A stretch of DNA of 64,000 nt from Glaciecola sp028401415. Lineage in GTDB: Bacteria; Pseudomonadota; Gammaproteobacteria; Enterobacterales; Alteromonadaceae. The position numbers and the translations under genes are program-made. The stretch's first letter is position 1. Each line of letters opens with the position of its first letter. Of this stretch, positions 43,135 to 52,677 are shown in pieces. The notes under the pieces were generated by a model. That model searched no databases. It was not told where the DNA came from and was given only the letters and a program-made list of their open reading frames with translations. Location: positions 434,001-498,000 of the forward strand of contig NZ_CP171821.2 of the NCBI RefSeq assembly GCF_028401415.2, given 5' to 3'.

Positions 43135-43761
43135 ATGGCTCCCAAAATAATACCTAATCGATCCCTTGTTTTCACTTCAGTAATGATTGCCTGCATGATG
43201 ATAAGTGCATGCTCCGAGCAAGCTCATAGCAACAAAGACGGGTCAGAGCAGCCTCCAGCTCAATCTGATGCGAACAATCAAATCATTGCACAACCCTTAC
43301 TTAGCCTTTCAGAATTACTCAGCGCAGACGATGTGCAAAAAGGTCTGGCCAGCGCAGCAAAAGATAATAATCAAACAGAAATCAAACAATGGCAATTAAG
43401 GCTGCTTGATGCTGCCAAGCAGGTGAATTTAGCGCCCTCGGAGCTAAACCAAATATCGGGAGACCAAGGACTTGCGTTTTTGACCTTCCATGGAATGAAA
43501 ACGAACTTCAAACAAGAATTTGAACAGGTCTTTATTTCCTTTGAAGACCCAAGCGTCGTGTATGCTAAATACCCGGCATTTGAGTCCTTAAAAGCTCAAT
43601 CCGAAGCGCTTATCGTTAAGCGCGATAATTTGATAGCGCAAGCATCAGCAGTGTTGCAGCAAGAGGGGCTAAGCAAGCAGCAAGCAGATGCCGAGGCGCG
43701 AGCCCAATGGCAGCAGGCAATGCTAGAGCAAATGTCAGCGACACCAGAAAAGCTTAATTAA
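43135..43761 (+). CDS. hypothetical lipoprotein
   Basis: A 208-residue predicted lipoprotein. A basic N-terminus and hydrophobic stretch end in the lipobox MISAC (lipidated Cys at about residue 26), followed by a polar, low-complexity linker (SNKDGSEQPPAQSDANNQ). The remainder is helical with a Gln/Ala-rich C-terminal third (ASAVLQQEGLSKQQADAEARAQWQQ) that may be a coiled coil. I do not recognise the family. Codon use looks ordinary. Its stop overlaps the convergent penicillin acylase gene by 8 bp. It probably has its own promoter after the ihfA terminator. Confidence 0.6.
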   Translation: MAPKIIPNRSLVFTSVMIACMMISACSEQAHSNKDGSEQPPAQSDANNQIIAQPLLSLSELLSADDVQKGLASAAKDNNQTEIKQWQLRLLDAAKQVNLAPSELNQISGDQGLAFLTFHGMKTNFKQEFEQVFISFEDPSVVYAKYPAFESLKAQSEALIVKRDNLIAQASAVLQQEGLSKQQADAEARAQWQQAMLEQMSATPEKLN

Positions 43762-46084
43762 ATTGAATTTCGTGTTCAATCTCTTGCGGCATTAGCGGCG
43801 TTAACGCACCTTGAGCGTAATCATCAAAGCCTGCTCTGAAGTACTTCGACAATGGATGCATTGATTGTCCCCCTGGCAAAGTTAAAACGGCGTTTTCGGG
43901 ATTACCAGGTCTGACAATTAGCCTTTGCGACGCACCAAAGCTTCTGCCTTGCACAGCAGGCATAAAGCTGTCACCAAAACCGGCAACTTCGGGCATATTG
44001 AATAAAGAAGCAAAGGGTCCTAGGCTCGAAGCAAAAGGGTGGGTGATTTTCAATGCATTTACCTTCCCCCATTCCAAGCCTGCAAGGTTTTGTGGATTTG
44101 CATCATGATCTTTAATCAATCGCTCCCTGGTTTTGTCATAGACAGAAAGCAGCAGTGCATCAAAGCTATCAAATTCATTAGGTAGCCAGCTTTGAGGTTT
44201 CTGCTGAAGCACTTGCCATACAGCGCCCTCTATTTTTCGCGTTGAATGACGCAAGCCAAGCTCGTGCTTTTCTAAAGCAGTGTCGACAGGTGAAAACAAA
44301 CGTTTAATCAACGCACTTCGATAGCGACGAACTAAGGTATAACCAATAGATCCTTCGCAGGCGCAGGCTTTCCAAGTATTTAACGCGGCAATATCGGCTG
44401 CGTACTTTTGTGGACTATTGGAAAGGGTTTGCAAAAGCAGGTTATGCCAAGGGCTCAAAAAAATTGCACGATTGTCAAACTGTAGGGCATTAAAGCTGGC
44501 CTCATCAAATTGCTCATTCTCCAAAAGCCGATCGAGAATTTGGCGTTGTCGTGCGCCTAGTGCATATCCACCGTCACCATAGCGGGCAAGGTCTGCTGTA
44601 GAAATGACGCGAGCGTTTGCGCTCCAGACTCTGTGATTACTGGGATTTAGGACGAACGCGGGCGAAGTGTCTTGTTGCAGCCATTTTGTATCATATTCAC
44701 TTTCTTCTACGGCAATCAGGCTTGGCTCATCACGAGCGCTAATAGCGCCGGTAAGTTGCCAGGCAATGCTTCCGTTTGCATCAGCAACCACCATGTTTTG
44801 AACGGGAATGGCGATCGTTTTTGCAAGTTCAAGGGCTTCTTCAGCATTGTCCTTAAGGGGCATGTCCATTAAATCCATATTGACAGCGTATGGCATTAAC
44901 GCCACCCAGCTCAACGCATATTTTTCGCCGCCTAAGATCCTGATTGGACCAAATTCGCTCATGCCGATTGCAAGTGAAATATCTTCATGATCCTTTACCT
45001 TTATCGACTCTAAAACGGTTTCGACAGGCGTATTCGCTTTGAGCCTTACCCAATCCACGTTGTCGACATTCGAGTTAGTAAACCCCCAGGCGATATGGTT
45101 GTTGCTACCTGCCACAACTAAGGGCGTACCCGGAAGAGACACACCCGTCACCTGAATAGCTTCAGGAAGCTTTCCATAGTGTGTTACCGCCTGATAGTTG
45201 AGCTGGGCACGATACCAAATAATCGGCACGTTTAAACCTAGGTGCATATCAGAGCTCATCATTGCACTGGCAGAATCCGTTAAGTGTCCACTTACCGCCC
45301 AGTTGTTACTTCCTATATCTTGTGTTTCATGGTCTTCAAACTTAGACCTTAGTTTGCTCGTGTTTGGTGTGGATTGTGCGCTTGCTTGTTCGTCCAAGAC
45401 TGGAATTTCAGGTTTGGGCGCGCTAACAATGCTTAAGTCAATTGCGGCTTGATAGGGACTAACCTGATACATGAAATCGAGCATTGCAGGCCCGAACTCT
45501 TTTACAATTGCCGTATTTTCATAGTCTCGCTCAACTTGTCCGCCTTGTAAGTCAATATACATACTGAAGGTTGCCAAAATGCTGTCAGCAGGCGTCCAGG
45601 GCGCCATGTCCGAGCCAGTTAGTAAAAACTCAAAGCCAGGTGAGCCGTTTTCATCAATAAAGTGGTTTACGCCATTGGCATACTGCCTTAGCAGCTTCTT
45701 TTGTTTAATGCTTAGTGTTTCGATAATCATATCGGCGCGCTGTCTGAATTGAAAAAAACGCGTCTGCTTATCTCTCTCTATGGCGATTTCACCGAAAAGC
45801 TCAGCTAATTCTCCAGCCGCGCTACGCCTTAATAAATCCATTTGAAAGAGTCTGTCCTGAGCGTGAGCGTAGCCGAGCAAAAATGCCGCTTCTGATTGAT
45901 TACTGGCGGTAATTATCGCGGTGCCTAATGCATCGCGCTGAATCTTGCCCGGCGCGCTTAAATGTTCAGATTGCAACTGTGAGTCTAATTCGGGCAAGCT
46001 GCTCCAAAGGGTAAAATAGCCACCTGCTAGTGCAAGTAGGATCAGAAGTGTAAGGCCAATAATGGTTATTTTAATGAGTCGCAT
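43754..46084 (-). CDS. penicillin acylase family (S45) hydrolase
   Basis: A 776-residue N-terminal-nucleophile hydrolase of the penicillin amidase/acyl-homoserine lactone acylase family. An N-terminal membrane anchor (residues 4-26) is followed by the alpha chain, which includes ALGTAIITA and AHAQDRLFQMDLLRRSAAGELAE. The predicted autocleavage site is Gly258-Ser259 in IGSNNWAVSG, making Ser259 the beta-chain nucleophile. Further blocks are HLGLNVPIIWY, GVSLPGTPLVVAGSN and the late GGQSMHPLSKYFRAGFDDY. The natural substrate may be N-acyl amides or acyl-homoserine lactones and cannot be decided here. It overlaps the convergent lipoprotein gene by 8 bp. Confidence 0.88.
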   Translation of the reverse strand: MRLIKITIIGLTLLILLALAGGYFTLWSSLPELDSQLQSEHLSAPGKIQRDALGTAIITASNQSEAAFLLGYAHAQDRLFQMDLLRRSAAGELAELFGEIAIERDKQTRFFQFRQRADMIIETLSIKQKKLLRQYANGVNHFIDENGSPGFEFLLTGSDMAPWTPADSILATFSMYIDLQGGQVERDYENTAIVKEFGPAMLDFMYQVSPYQAAIDLSIVSAPKPEIPVLDEQASAQSTPNTSKLRSKFEDHETQDIGSNNWAVSGHLTDSASAMMSSDMHLGLNVPIIWYRAQLNYQAVTHYGKLPEAIQVTGVSLPGTPLVVAGSNNHIAWGFTNSNVDNVDWVRLKANTPVETVLESIKVKDHEDISLAIGMSEFGPIRILGGEKYALSWVALMPYAVNMDLMDMPLKDNAEEALELAKTIAIPVQNMVVADANGSIAWQLTGAISARDEPSLIAVEESEYDTKWLQQDTSPAFVLNPSNHRVWSANARVISTADLARYGDGGYALGARQRQILDRLLENEQFDEASFNALQFDNRAIFLSPWHNLLLQTLSNSPQKYAADIAALNTWKACACEGSIGYTLVRRYRSALIKRLFSPVDTALEKHELGLRHSTRKIEGAVWQVLQQKPQSWLPNEFDSFDALLLSVYDKTRERLIKDHDANPQNLAGLEWGKVNALKITHPFASSLGPFASLFNMPEVAGFGDSFMPAVQGRSFGASQRLIVRPGNPENAVLTLPGGQSMHPLSKYFRAGFDDYAQGALTPLMPQEIEHEIQFN

Positions 46085-46150
46085 CTATCTCTCAATAAAC
46101 GATGTTGTTAGCGCTTTCTACCGCGCACCTTTACATATACTTGTCGCACG

Positions 46151-46702
46151 CTAGACTTCGATATCGTTTTCATCATGGATATGATTAGCCCAGCGAGCAA
46201 ACACAAAAAAATAATCAGATAAGCGATTGATAAACTGCATGGATGTACTGTCTATGTCGTGATGGTGGCTTAATGTAACCAGCTGTCTTTCTGCACGCCT
46301 AGCAACCGTTCTCGCAACATGTGCTTGAGCTGCAAGTTCGTGGCCGCCGGGTAATATAAATTTCGTTTGTGGTGCCAACTTGTTCTGCATTTCGTCAATT
46401 GCTTTCTCAAGACGCGTTGTTGAATCAGCGTCAAGCGTTGCACTATCTGAAATAGCAAAACCAATGCTAAATATGGCACGCTGAATGAATTGGAAGAGTT
46501 GAACTACGTCGTCGCCAAGCCTATCGCCACCGGTTAGCATATTTGCTTGCTTCGCTTTAACCGCTAACAGGCCAATGTGAGCGTTAAGTTCGTCTAGGCT
46601 TCCATAACACTCAATTAAGGCATCGTCTTTAGACACCTTGAGCACTTGCTTTGCATAGACTTGGGTTGTACCGCTATCACCTTGTTTAGTGTAGATTTTC
46701 AT
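46151..46702 (-). CDS. PduO-type cob(I)yrinic acid a,c-diamide adenosyltransferase
   Basis: A 183-residue helical-bundle enzyme that converts cob(I)alamin with ATP to adenosylcobalamin. The N-terminal ATP motif is MKIYTKQGDSGTTQV, and the C-terminal family block contains AAQAHVARTVARRAERQLV with RLSDYFFVFARWAN. The ATG at 46702 gives the usual MKIYT start; a GTG two codons upstream (46708) is the alternative. Other cobalamin genes are not adjacent. The nearest possibly related gene is the CbiM-like permease at 54570-55214, 8 kb away. Confidence 0.93.
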   Translation of the reverse strand: MKIYTKQGDSGTTQVYAKQVLKVSKDDALIECYGSLDELNAHIGLLAVKAKQANMLTGGDRLGDDVVQLFQFIQRAIFSIGFAISDSATLDADSTTRLEKAIDEMQNKLAPQTKFILPGGHELAAQAHVARTVARRAERQLVTLSHHHDIDSTSMQFINRLSDYFFVFARWANHIHDENDIEV

Positions 46703-46779
46703 TTTCACACTCTTTTATTAAAAGATATTGTAGAAGGTCTGTGGACTGAAGTTTGTGAATATCTAAGTTAATCGACCAC

Positions 46780-48330
46780 CTAGTCAGCGTTTGTAGAATC
46801 AATGCGCGGTACTTCGTAGCGCTGAAGACGAACCACCACGCCAAATGCAGGATGATCAAAATAATGGATTTGTTTACTGATAATGCGCCTTCTTTGCTGG
46901 GATGGATAAACCAAAAGTTCCGGCTGCCCATCTGTGTCAAGCGTCACTCTGTAATGCTTGAACTGGCTATCTATATGTAAATAAGGCACTCTATTCACGT
47001 AATCTAAGTAAACCTTAAACAAGCCCTCTAGTTCATGATGTGCGAAGCTCTGGGAGGCTTGGTTATCGCCTGGTTCCATCTCTTCGTCAACTTCCCAGTC
47101 GATTTGCCTTAACTGACCGGCTTCTATGGCACTAAGCTCGGCATCTAATGTAGACAAGACGTCGCTTACTGAGGGGGATTGAGCATTTTGTTCAGCCCTT
47201 GATACGCCCTGATCACCTGCTAAGGAACCTCCTGTCATATTTGCCATCGCACTGTCTTTTAACTTTTCAAAAAAAACATGCTCCACAAAGGCTTGGCTTG
47301 CATATATGTTTTCACTCATGGTGTTTTGTGATTCAGTTGCTTGCTCGCTTTGTGCGGCGTTTAAGCTATTTGAGCGTGACACCACTAGCGTATCCGACAC
47401 AATTTCATCTAAGCCAAATAGCTGTTCTACTGTCTTGCTATCATGCTCGTGTTTTAAAAGGCGGCCGCCGTATATCTTGTAGTAGTCCGCATTCTCTTCT
47501 CCAAACACAACGGGCTGTCGCCATGCGGTATAAAGAATAGGAGAGATATCGCGCTGGTTGAATACTTGCCTTGCGTAGTCTTCAAGGTATTTTGATTCGT
47601 TACGTAAAAGCCCGTGGGTTGCAAATTGATAGTCAGAATTTGCAAACAAAGCTCGGGGAACATCACTAAAGGCCTGGTACTGTAGCTCATTCACACAACT
47701 AAGCTTGGCTGGGGGGGCGCTTAGCAAAGGGGTCATAATTGCTTCCACCGCGCTTTGGTGAGCACTAATGAACTCTAGCGTTTCATTAACAGCAAAATTA
47801 ACAGCAAAAGATGGTTCAGAATCGTCAAACTCCGTTCGAAGCGCTGTAGCATGACCTAACATGTCTTCGCTTGAGTGCTCAGTTTCATCTTCTCTTTGCT
47901 TAATACTGATAAATTGGTCTGCGCTTTGGATTAAGCTAGTCATTGCATCGTTGTCTAGGCTTAACGCCATAAGAGCGTCGTCTACTGCTGAGGTGCCTGT
48001 TGCTAAGGTGGCTTTCTCCACATGCTCTTTTGAACAGAAAGGCAAGTTCGCCATCAGGCGAAAATTGGGATTACTTTGTTGATATAGATGAGGCCCGATG
48101 ATGTCAAAAGGGATGGCGTCGCTAAACTCAAAATCAGAAAGACTGAAATCTTCTTCTTGATTGGGCAGCATTTCTCGCTCAAAGGCGATAAGCTCCACAT
48201 CAAACCACCACTGCGAGTCTAAGGCTTGCGCGAGACCTTTAGTTTGCGGATAGAGTATGCCAACGCCAATACAGCAAAGCAGCATTAACTTATTGCGAAG
48301 ATGGGTGTTTGCCTGGTGCCTTTGAGCCAT
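46780..48330 (-). CDS. csiV: CsiV family peptidoglycan-binding/dispersal protein
   Basis: A 516-residue exported protein (signal peptide to about residue 36, GLAQA). The N-terminal block WWFDVELIAFERE and the C-terminal SYRRVP-like block ending in QRRRIISKQIHYFDHPAFGVVVRLQRYEVP match CsiV (DUF2803). The middle is long, acidic and poorly conserved. In Vibrio, CsiV is known through its role in cell-wall-linked resistance to D-amino acids, and csiV lies beside mfd as here. The ATG at 48330 overlaps the mfd stop by 1 bp (TGATG); the GTG one codon upstream (48333) is less likely. Confidence 0.83.
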   Translation of the reverse strand: MAQRHQANTHLRNKLMLLCCIGVGILYPQTKGLAQALDSQWWFDVELIAFEREMLPNQEEDFSLSDFEFSDAIPFDIIGPHLYQQSNPNFRLMANLPFCSKEHVEKATLATGTSAVDDALMALSLDNDAMTSLIQSADQFISIKQREDETEHSSEDMLGHATALRTEFDDSEPSFAVNFAVNETLEFISAHQSAVEAIMTPLLSAPPAKLSCVNELQYQAFSDVPRALFANSDYQFATHGLLRNESKYLEDYARQVFNQRDISPILYTAWRQPVVFGEENADYYKIYGGRLLKHEHDSKTVEQLFGLDEIVSDTLVVSRSNSLNAAQSEQATESQNTMSENIYASQAFVEHVFFEKLKDSAMANMTGGSLAGDQGVSRAEQNAQSPSVSDVLSTLDAELSAIEAGQLRQIDWEVDEEMEPGDNQASQSFAHHELEGLFKVYLDYVNRVPYLHIDSQFKHYRVTLDTDGQPELLVYPSQQRRRIISKQIHYFDHPAFGVVVRLQRYEVPRIDSTNAD

Positions 48331-51300
48331 CACTTTCCTTTGACACGTTCTTTTGATAAATCCTCTAATAAAGATTGTACCAAGTCTAATCGCTGCTTGT
48401 TAGCAGAAGTTTTTTCCAGCACGCGCAGCCGCTGTGGCCCGTCAAACTTGAAGCGATTCGATTGTGTTTGAATGAGACTGATCAAATAGCCCGGGTCAAC
48501 ACGCGTTTCCTCGCTAAATTCAATGGCACCCCCAATTTCACTGAACTCAATTTTTTTGATGCCTAAATCGTTGGCAATGACTTTTAGTTTTCCAATTGCC
48601 ACCAAATTCTTCGTTGCGTCAGGGAGCAGGCCAAAACGGTCAATCATTTCAATTTGATAGTCATCAATATCGTCATTGTTTTTGCAGTTTGCCAGTTTTT
48701 TATATAGCGATAAGCGAAGGTTTACATCGCCCACATAGTCATCAGGTATAAGGGCAGGGATACGCAGTTCAATTTCTGTTTGCTCACCCAGCGCATCCGT
48801 CAAACTTGGCTCTTTGCCTTCTTTTAAGGCTTCAACCGCTTTTTCTAACATTTCCATGTATAAAGAAAAGCCAACGGCGTTGATTTGACCTGACTGGTCA
48901 TCACCTAAAAGCTCACCTGCACCGCGAATTTCTAAGTCATGCGTAGCAAGCGCAAATCCGGCACCTAAATCCTCCAGCGAGGCAATGGCTTCAAGGCGCT
49001 TAACAGAATCTCTGGTCATGCGTTTTGGGTGTGGCGTTAGTAAATATGCATACGCTTGATGATGTGATCGCCCAACTCGGCCCCTAAGCTGATGTAATTG
49101 CGCTAGGCCAAGATGATCGGCTCTATCCATGATAATCGTGTTAGCCGTCGCTACATCTATCCCTGTCTCAATAATCGTGGAACAAACCAATACATTATAA
49201 CGCTGATGATAAAAGTCGTTCATCACCGTCTCCAGCTCACGCTCACGCATTTGACCGTGACCAATCGCGATACGAGCTTCTGGCACAATGTCTGATATTT
49301 CTTGTGCGGTTTTTTCAATGGTTTTGACTTCGTTATGAAGGAAGTACACCTGACCTCCACGCAGTATTTCACGCATGATGGCCTCTCGAATGACTTCGTC
49401 ATGACGCCTTTGCACAAAGGTCTTCACCGCCAGGCGTTTGGCTGGCGGTGTGGCGATAATCGATAGGTCTCGCATGCCGCTAAGCGCCATGTTTAGCGTT
49501 CGCGGAATAGGCGTGGCAGTGAGGGTCAAAATATCTACATCTGCGCGCAGGGCTTTGAATTTTTCTTTTTGGCGCACTCCAAAACGATGCTCTTCATCAA
49601 TAATCACTAAACCTAAGTCTTTAAACTGAATGTCGTCTTGCAGCAACTTATGGGTGCCAACAATAATATCTGCTTTGCCTGCTCGAATGCGCTCAATGGT
49701 GAGCTTTTGTTCTTTGGGGCTGACAAAGCGCGAAATAACTTCAATGGTAAACGGGAACTGAGAGAATCGATTTTTAAAATTTTCATAGTGCTGCTGTGCT
49801 AGCAAGGTCGTTGGTACAAGAATGGCAACTTGCTTAGCATTCGCTGCTGCAATGTAGGCGGCGCGCATCGCAACTTCGGTTTTACCAAAGCCAACATCAC
49901 CGCATACTAAGCGGTCCATGGCATTTGGCGACCCCATATCTTGCAAAACAGCGTTTATTGCACGTGCCTGATCATCCGTTTCCGTATAGGGAAAGCTGTC
50001 GGCAAAGCTGTTGTATTCTTGCCAGTCTATAGGATAAGCGTAGCCCGGTTTAGCAGCGCGTTTGGCATATATGTCGAGCAATTGTGCGGCTACATCGCGT
50101 ACTTTATCAGCAGCGCGTTTTTTCGCCTTAGACCAGGTATCATTGCCTAAATGATGAAGCGGGGCATGTTCTGCGTCGCCACCGCTGTAGCGGCTTATTA
50201 GATGCAAGGCTGAAACGGGCACGTACAGCTTTGCTTGTTTTGCATATTCAATGCACAGGTATTCTGTTGTAATCCCCCCGGCATCGAGGGTTTGTAATCC
50301 GATAAATCGGCCAATACCATGCTCATAATGAACAACTGGAGAGCCCTCGGATAATTCTGCCAGGTTTCGAATAATCGCGCTTTCATCCACTGCGCCCGGG
50401 CGTTTTGTGCTTCGTCGTTTTGCAACTTTATGGCCGAGTAGTTGCTTTTCTGTTATTAGCAACATGCCAGCACTATTATCTGTGCATTTAAAGCTATCTT
50501 CTAAGGGGCCTATAATCATCGACACGGGATGTTGTTTAATATTCTCGAGTGAGAACACCTCAAGGGCGTGCGGCTGTATCTTGGCTTTGGCCAAAATATC
50601 GAATAGCGCTTCTTTATGCCCTGTCGATTCAGCGATAAAGACCACGGGCTTTGAAGCAGATTTAGCCTGTTTTACCTCAGCTTGAATGGCTTGGTAGGGA
50701 TTAGTCGCGCTCACATCAATGCCAATATTTTCTACTGCCTCGCACTTAAAATTGGCAAAACCTTTGCTCGGGCTTCCGCTTTTTGATGACAACTGCATGC
50801 TAGGCCACTGCTTTAACATGCTCTGCATGTCTTGCGTGCTCAAATACAGGGCTTCTGGTGCTAGCAATGGCCGGGCGAGGTTGAATTGATATTGCTCGTA
50901 ACGATTGTGTAAGTCATGCCAAAACTTATCGGCAGCGCCTTGCAGGCTTTCATCAAATACAAACACACTGTCTTGGTGAAGATAATCAAAAATTGTTGCC
51001 GTTCGTTCAAAAAACAGTGGGAAATAGTATTCAACGCCGCCGGGCATCGTTCCACGGCTGACCTGATAGAAAACCGATTCTTGATCCGCATTATTCGCAT
51101 TGGGAAAGGTGTCAAGATATTGCGTTCTAAATAGGCTAATGGCCTCTTTGTCGGTTGGAAATTCGCGAGCCGGCAATAAGCGGATTTCGTTAATTGCTTC
51201 TAATGAACGCTGTGAGCTTGGGTCAAAATAGCGAATGGAATCAATTTCATCATCAAATAAATCGATTCTAAACGGCTGGTCGCTTCCCATGGGGAACAAG

Positions 51301-51845
51301 TCGATAATCGAACCACGTACACTGAATTCACTGTGCGACATCACTTGCGAGACGTGCAAATACCCGGCTTTTTCTAAATTCCGTCGAAACTGGGCTGGGT
51401 CAAGGCTTTGTCCATTTTTAAGATAAAGTAGATGTTGTCCTACGTACTCAACCGGCGCTTGTCGCTGTAAAAAGGTGTTGATTGGAATAATAAATACGCC
51501 AGCTTGTTTTTTACTCAACAAATAAAGCGTTTCGAGCCGTTTGGAAACAATATCTTGATGGGGCGAAAATGCATCGTATGGCAAGGTTTCCCAATCAGGA
51601 AATAAATGCACATCAATACCACTAGCCGTGCTTGTTGCCTGGCTGCTAAAAAAGCGTATCTCTTTTTCTAACTGCAAGGCTTCACTTGTATCTTTGGTTA
51701 CGATTACCAGCGGCCCAGAGTGGCGCGAAGCGGCGTTTGCAAGTGCAAGGCTTTTACTCGCGCCGTGGAGATTACTCCAGCGGATATGATCAATGACTTT
51801 ACTGGATGAAGGTAATAGCGCTAGGCGCGGTTCAAATAAGGACAT
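48330..51845 (-). CDS. mfd: transcription-repair coupling factor Mfd
   Basis: A 1,171-residue Mfd (E. coli 1,148). It moves along DNA to remove stalled RNA polymerase and recruits UvrAB. Domains in order: the UvrB-homology region (about 1-350, with LFPDWETLPYDAFSPHQDI and GGVEYYFPLFFE), the RNA polymerase-interaction domain (VHYEHGIGRFIGLQ), and the RecG-like helicase motor with Walker A GDVGFGKTEVAMRAA. DEEHRFGVRQKEKFK, LTATPIPRTLNMA and GRVGRSHHQAYAYLL follow, then the C-terminal TRCF domain. csiV follows with a 1-bp overlap, so the two are co-transcribed. Confidence 0.96.
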   Translation of the reverse strand: MSLFEPRLALLPSSSKVIDHIRWSNLHGASKSLALANAASRHSGPLVIVTKDTSEALQLEKEIRFFSSQATSTASGIDVHLFPDWETLPYDAFSPHQDIVSKRLETLYLLSKKQAGVFIIPINTFLQRQAPVEYVGQHLLYLKNGQSLDPAQFRRNLEKAGYLHVSQVMSHSEFSVRGSIIDLFPMGSDQPFRIDLFDDEIDSIRYFDPSSQRSLEAINEIRLLPAREFPTDKEAISLFRTQYLDTFPNANNADQESVFYQVSRGTMPGGVEYYFPLFFERTATIFDYLHQDSVFVFDESLQGAADKFWHDLHNRYEQYQFNLARPLLAPEALYLSTQDMQSMLKQWPSMQLSSKSGSPSKGFANFKCEAVENIGIDVSATNPYQAIQAEVKQAKSASKPVVFIAESTGHKEALFDILAKAKIQPHALEVFSLENIKQHPVSMIIGPLEDSFKCTDNSAGMLLITEKQLLGHKVAKRRSTKRPGAVDESAIIRNLAELSEGSPVVHYEHGIGRFIGLQTLDAGGITTEYLCIEYAKQAKLYVPVSALHLISRYSGGDAEHAPLHHLGNDTWSKAKKRAADKVRDVAAQLLDIYAKRAAKPGYAYPIDWQEYNSFADSFPYTETDDQARAINAVLQDMGSPNAMDRLVCGDVGFGKTEVAMRAAYIAAANAKQVAILVPTTLLAQQHYENFKNRFSQFPFTIEVISRFVSPKEQKLTIERIRAGKADIIVGTHKLLQDDIQFKDLGLVIIDEEHRFGVRQKEKFKALRADVDILTLTATPIPRTLNMALSGMRDLSIIATPPAKRLAVKTFVQRRHDEVIREAIMREILRGGQVYFLHNEVKTIEKTAQEISDIVPEARIAIGHGQMRERELETVMNDFYHQRYNVLVCSTIIETGIDVATANTIIMDRADHLGLAQLHQLRGRVGRSHHQAYAYLLTPHPKRMTRDSVKRLEAIASLEDLGAGFALATHDLEIRGAGELLGDDQSGQINAVGFSLYMEMLEKAVEALKEGKEPSLTDALGEQTEIELRIPALIPDDYVGDVNLRLSLYKKLANCKNNDDIDDYQIEMIDRFGLLPDATKNLVAIGKLKVIANDLGIKKIEFSEIGGAIEFSEETRVDPGYLISLIQTQSNRFKFDGPQRLRVLEKTSANKQRLDLVQSLLEDLSKERVKGK

Positions 51846-51938
51846 CTAATTAGTTTCGACTTAAATTAATATATGGCTTGGCTTATCAAGTTTGAGGCTT
51901 GGTGTGTCACAACGATTGTCAGTATTTTCTCTAGAGAC

Positions 51939-52559
51939 TCACTCGGACGAATTATTCTTACGCAATTGTGCGGTTTGTAGATGCAAACTGGCACGAACTA
52001 AGAGCTCTTGGTCTTCTTCCCGAATTAAAGTGTAGGCATAGCTGACTTCGTAGCGTGCTTTATCCTCGCTCGTCGATGAGGCATCTTCAGTGCTTTGCTG
52101 TTCACATGCAATGACCTGAGCGATGCAGTAAACCGCTGCAGATTCGCTTTCTAAGAAGAGTTTGACGATAGCGTAGCTGCCAATATCAGAGGACCTTGTG
52201 CTTTCAATCACCACTCCGCCGCCGCCGAATTTAAGTGCAGTTGCGCGGTGTGCTTCTTCGTCTTGTTGTTGCAGGATGTAAGACAGCATCAAGTCCATCT
52301 TTTTTGCCTGCATCTGTAAATAATCCACTAGATCTTCAAATTTTTCGCCCATGTTTCGAAATGGCCTGAGCGCCTTAGATTCAATTTCAGACATCTCGGA
52401 TGAAATTTTAAATGCATAAGGCATGGATTGCTCAAAGGCCTGCATTGACTGATTAGCTTGCTCAGGACTAATCGCAATCACATTGGTTTTAATGGGATGT
52501 TGGATAAGATAAAAGGCGTTAAATTGTTCAATCTGTTGCTTCAAATTTTCCAATTTCAT
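51939..52559 (-). CDS. PilZ domain-like protein
   Basis: A 206-residue cytoplasmic protein. Residues about 1-105 are helical. The C-terminal half (LKFGGGGVVIESTRSSDIGSYAIVKLFLES, then AVYCIAQVIACE) has the strand and turn spacing of a PilZ domain, but the usual RxxxR c-di-GMP motif is not obvious, so ligand binding is uncertain. The order PilZ gene beside lolC in divergent orientation is one I recall from Alteromonadales. It diverges from lolC with 118 bp between. Two c-di-GMP-type proteins occur in the window, this one and the EAL protein at 15687, but they are far apart. Confidence 0.65.
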   Translation of the reverse strand: MKLENLKQQIEQFNAFYLIQHPIKTNVIAISPEQANQSMQAFEQSMPYAFKISSEMSEIESKALRPFRNMGEKFEDLVDYLQMQAKKMDLMLSYILQQQDEEAHRATALKFGGGGVVIESTRSSDIGSYAIVKLFLESESAAVYCIAQVIACEQQSTEDASSTSEDKARYEVSYAYTLIREEDQELLVRASLHLQTAQLRKNNSSE

Positions 52560-52677
52560 TCTCAGTCTTATTTTTATTATAAGTGTTCTTATATTGTGAG
52601 GATATTGGTAGTAAACTCATACCAGAAGAAAGAGCACTTTCCGTTTTTGTTATTTTAACACTAAAAAATAAGTATTT

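Noticed and set aside
47199..47540. 113-codon frame on the plus strand inside csiV
   Set aside because: A shadow of the opposite-strand csiV gene, rich in Leu/Ser/His/Arg and without a start signal.
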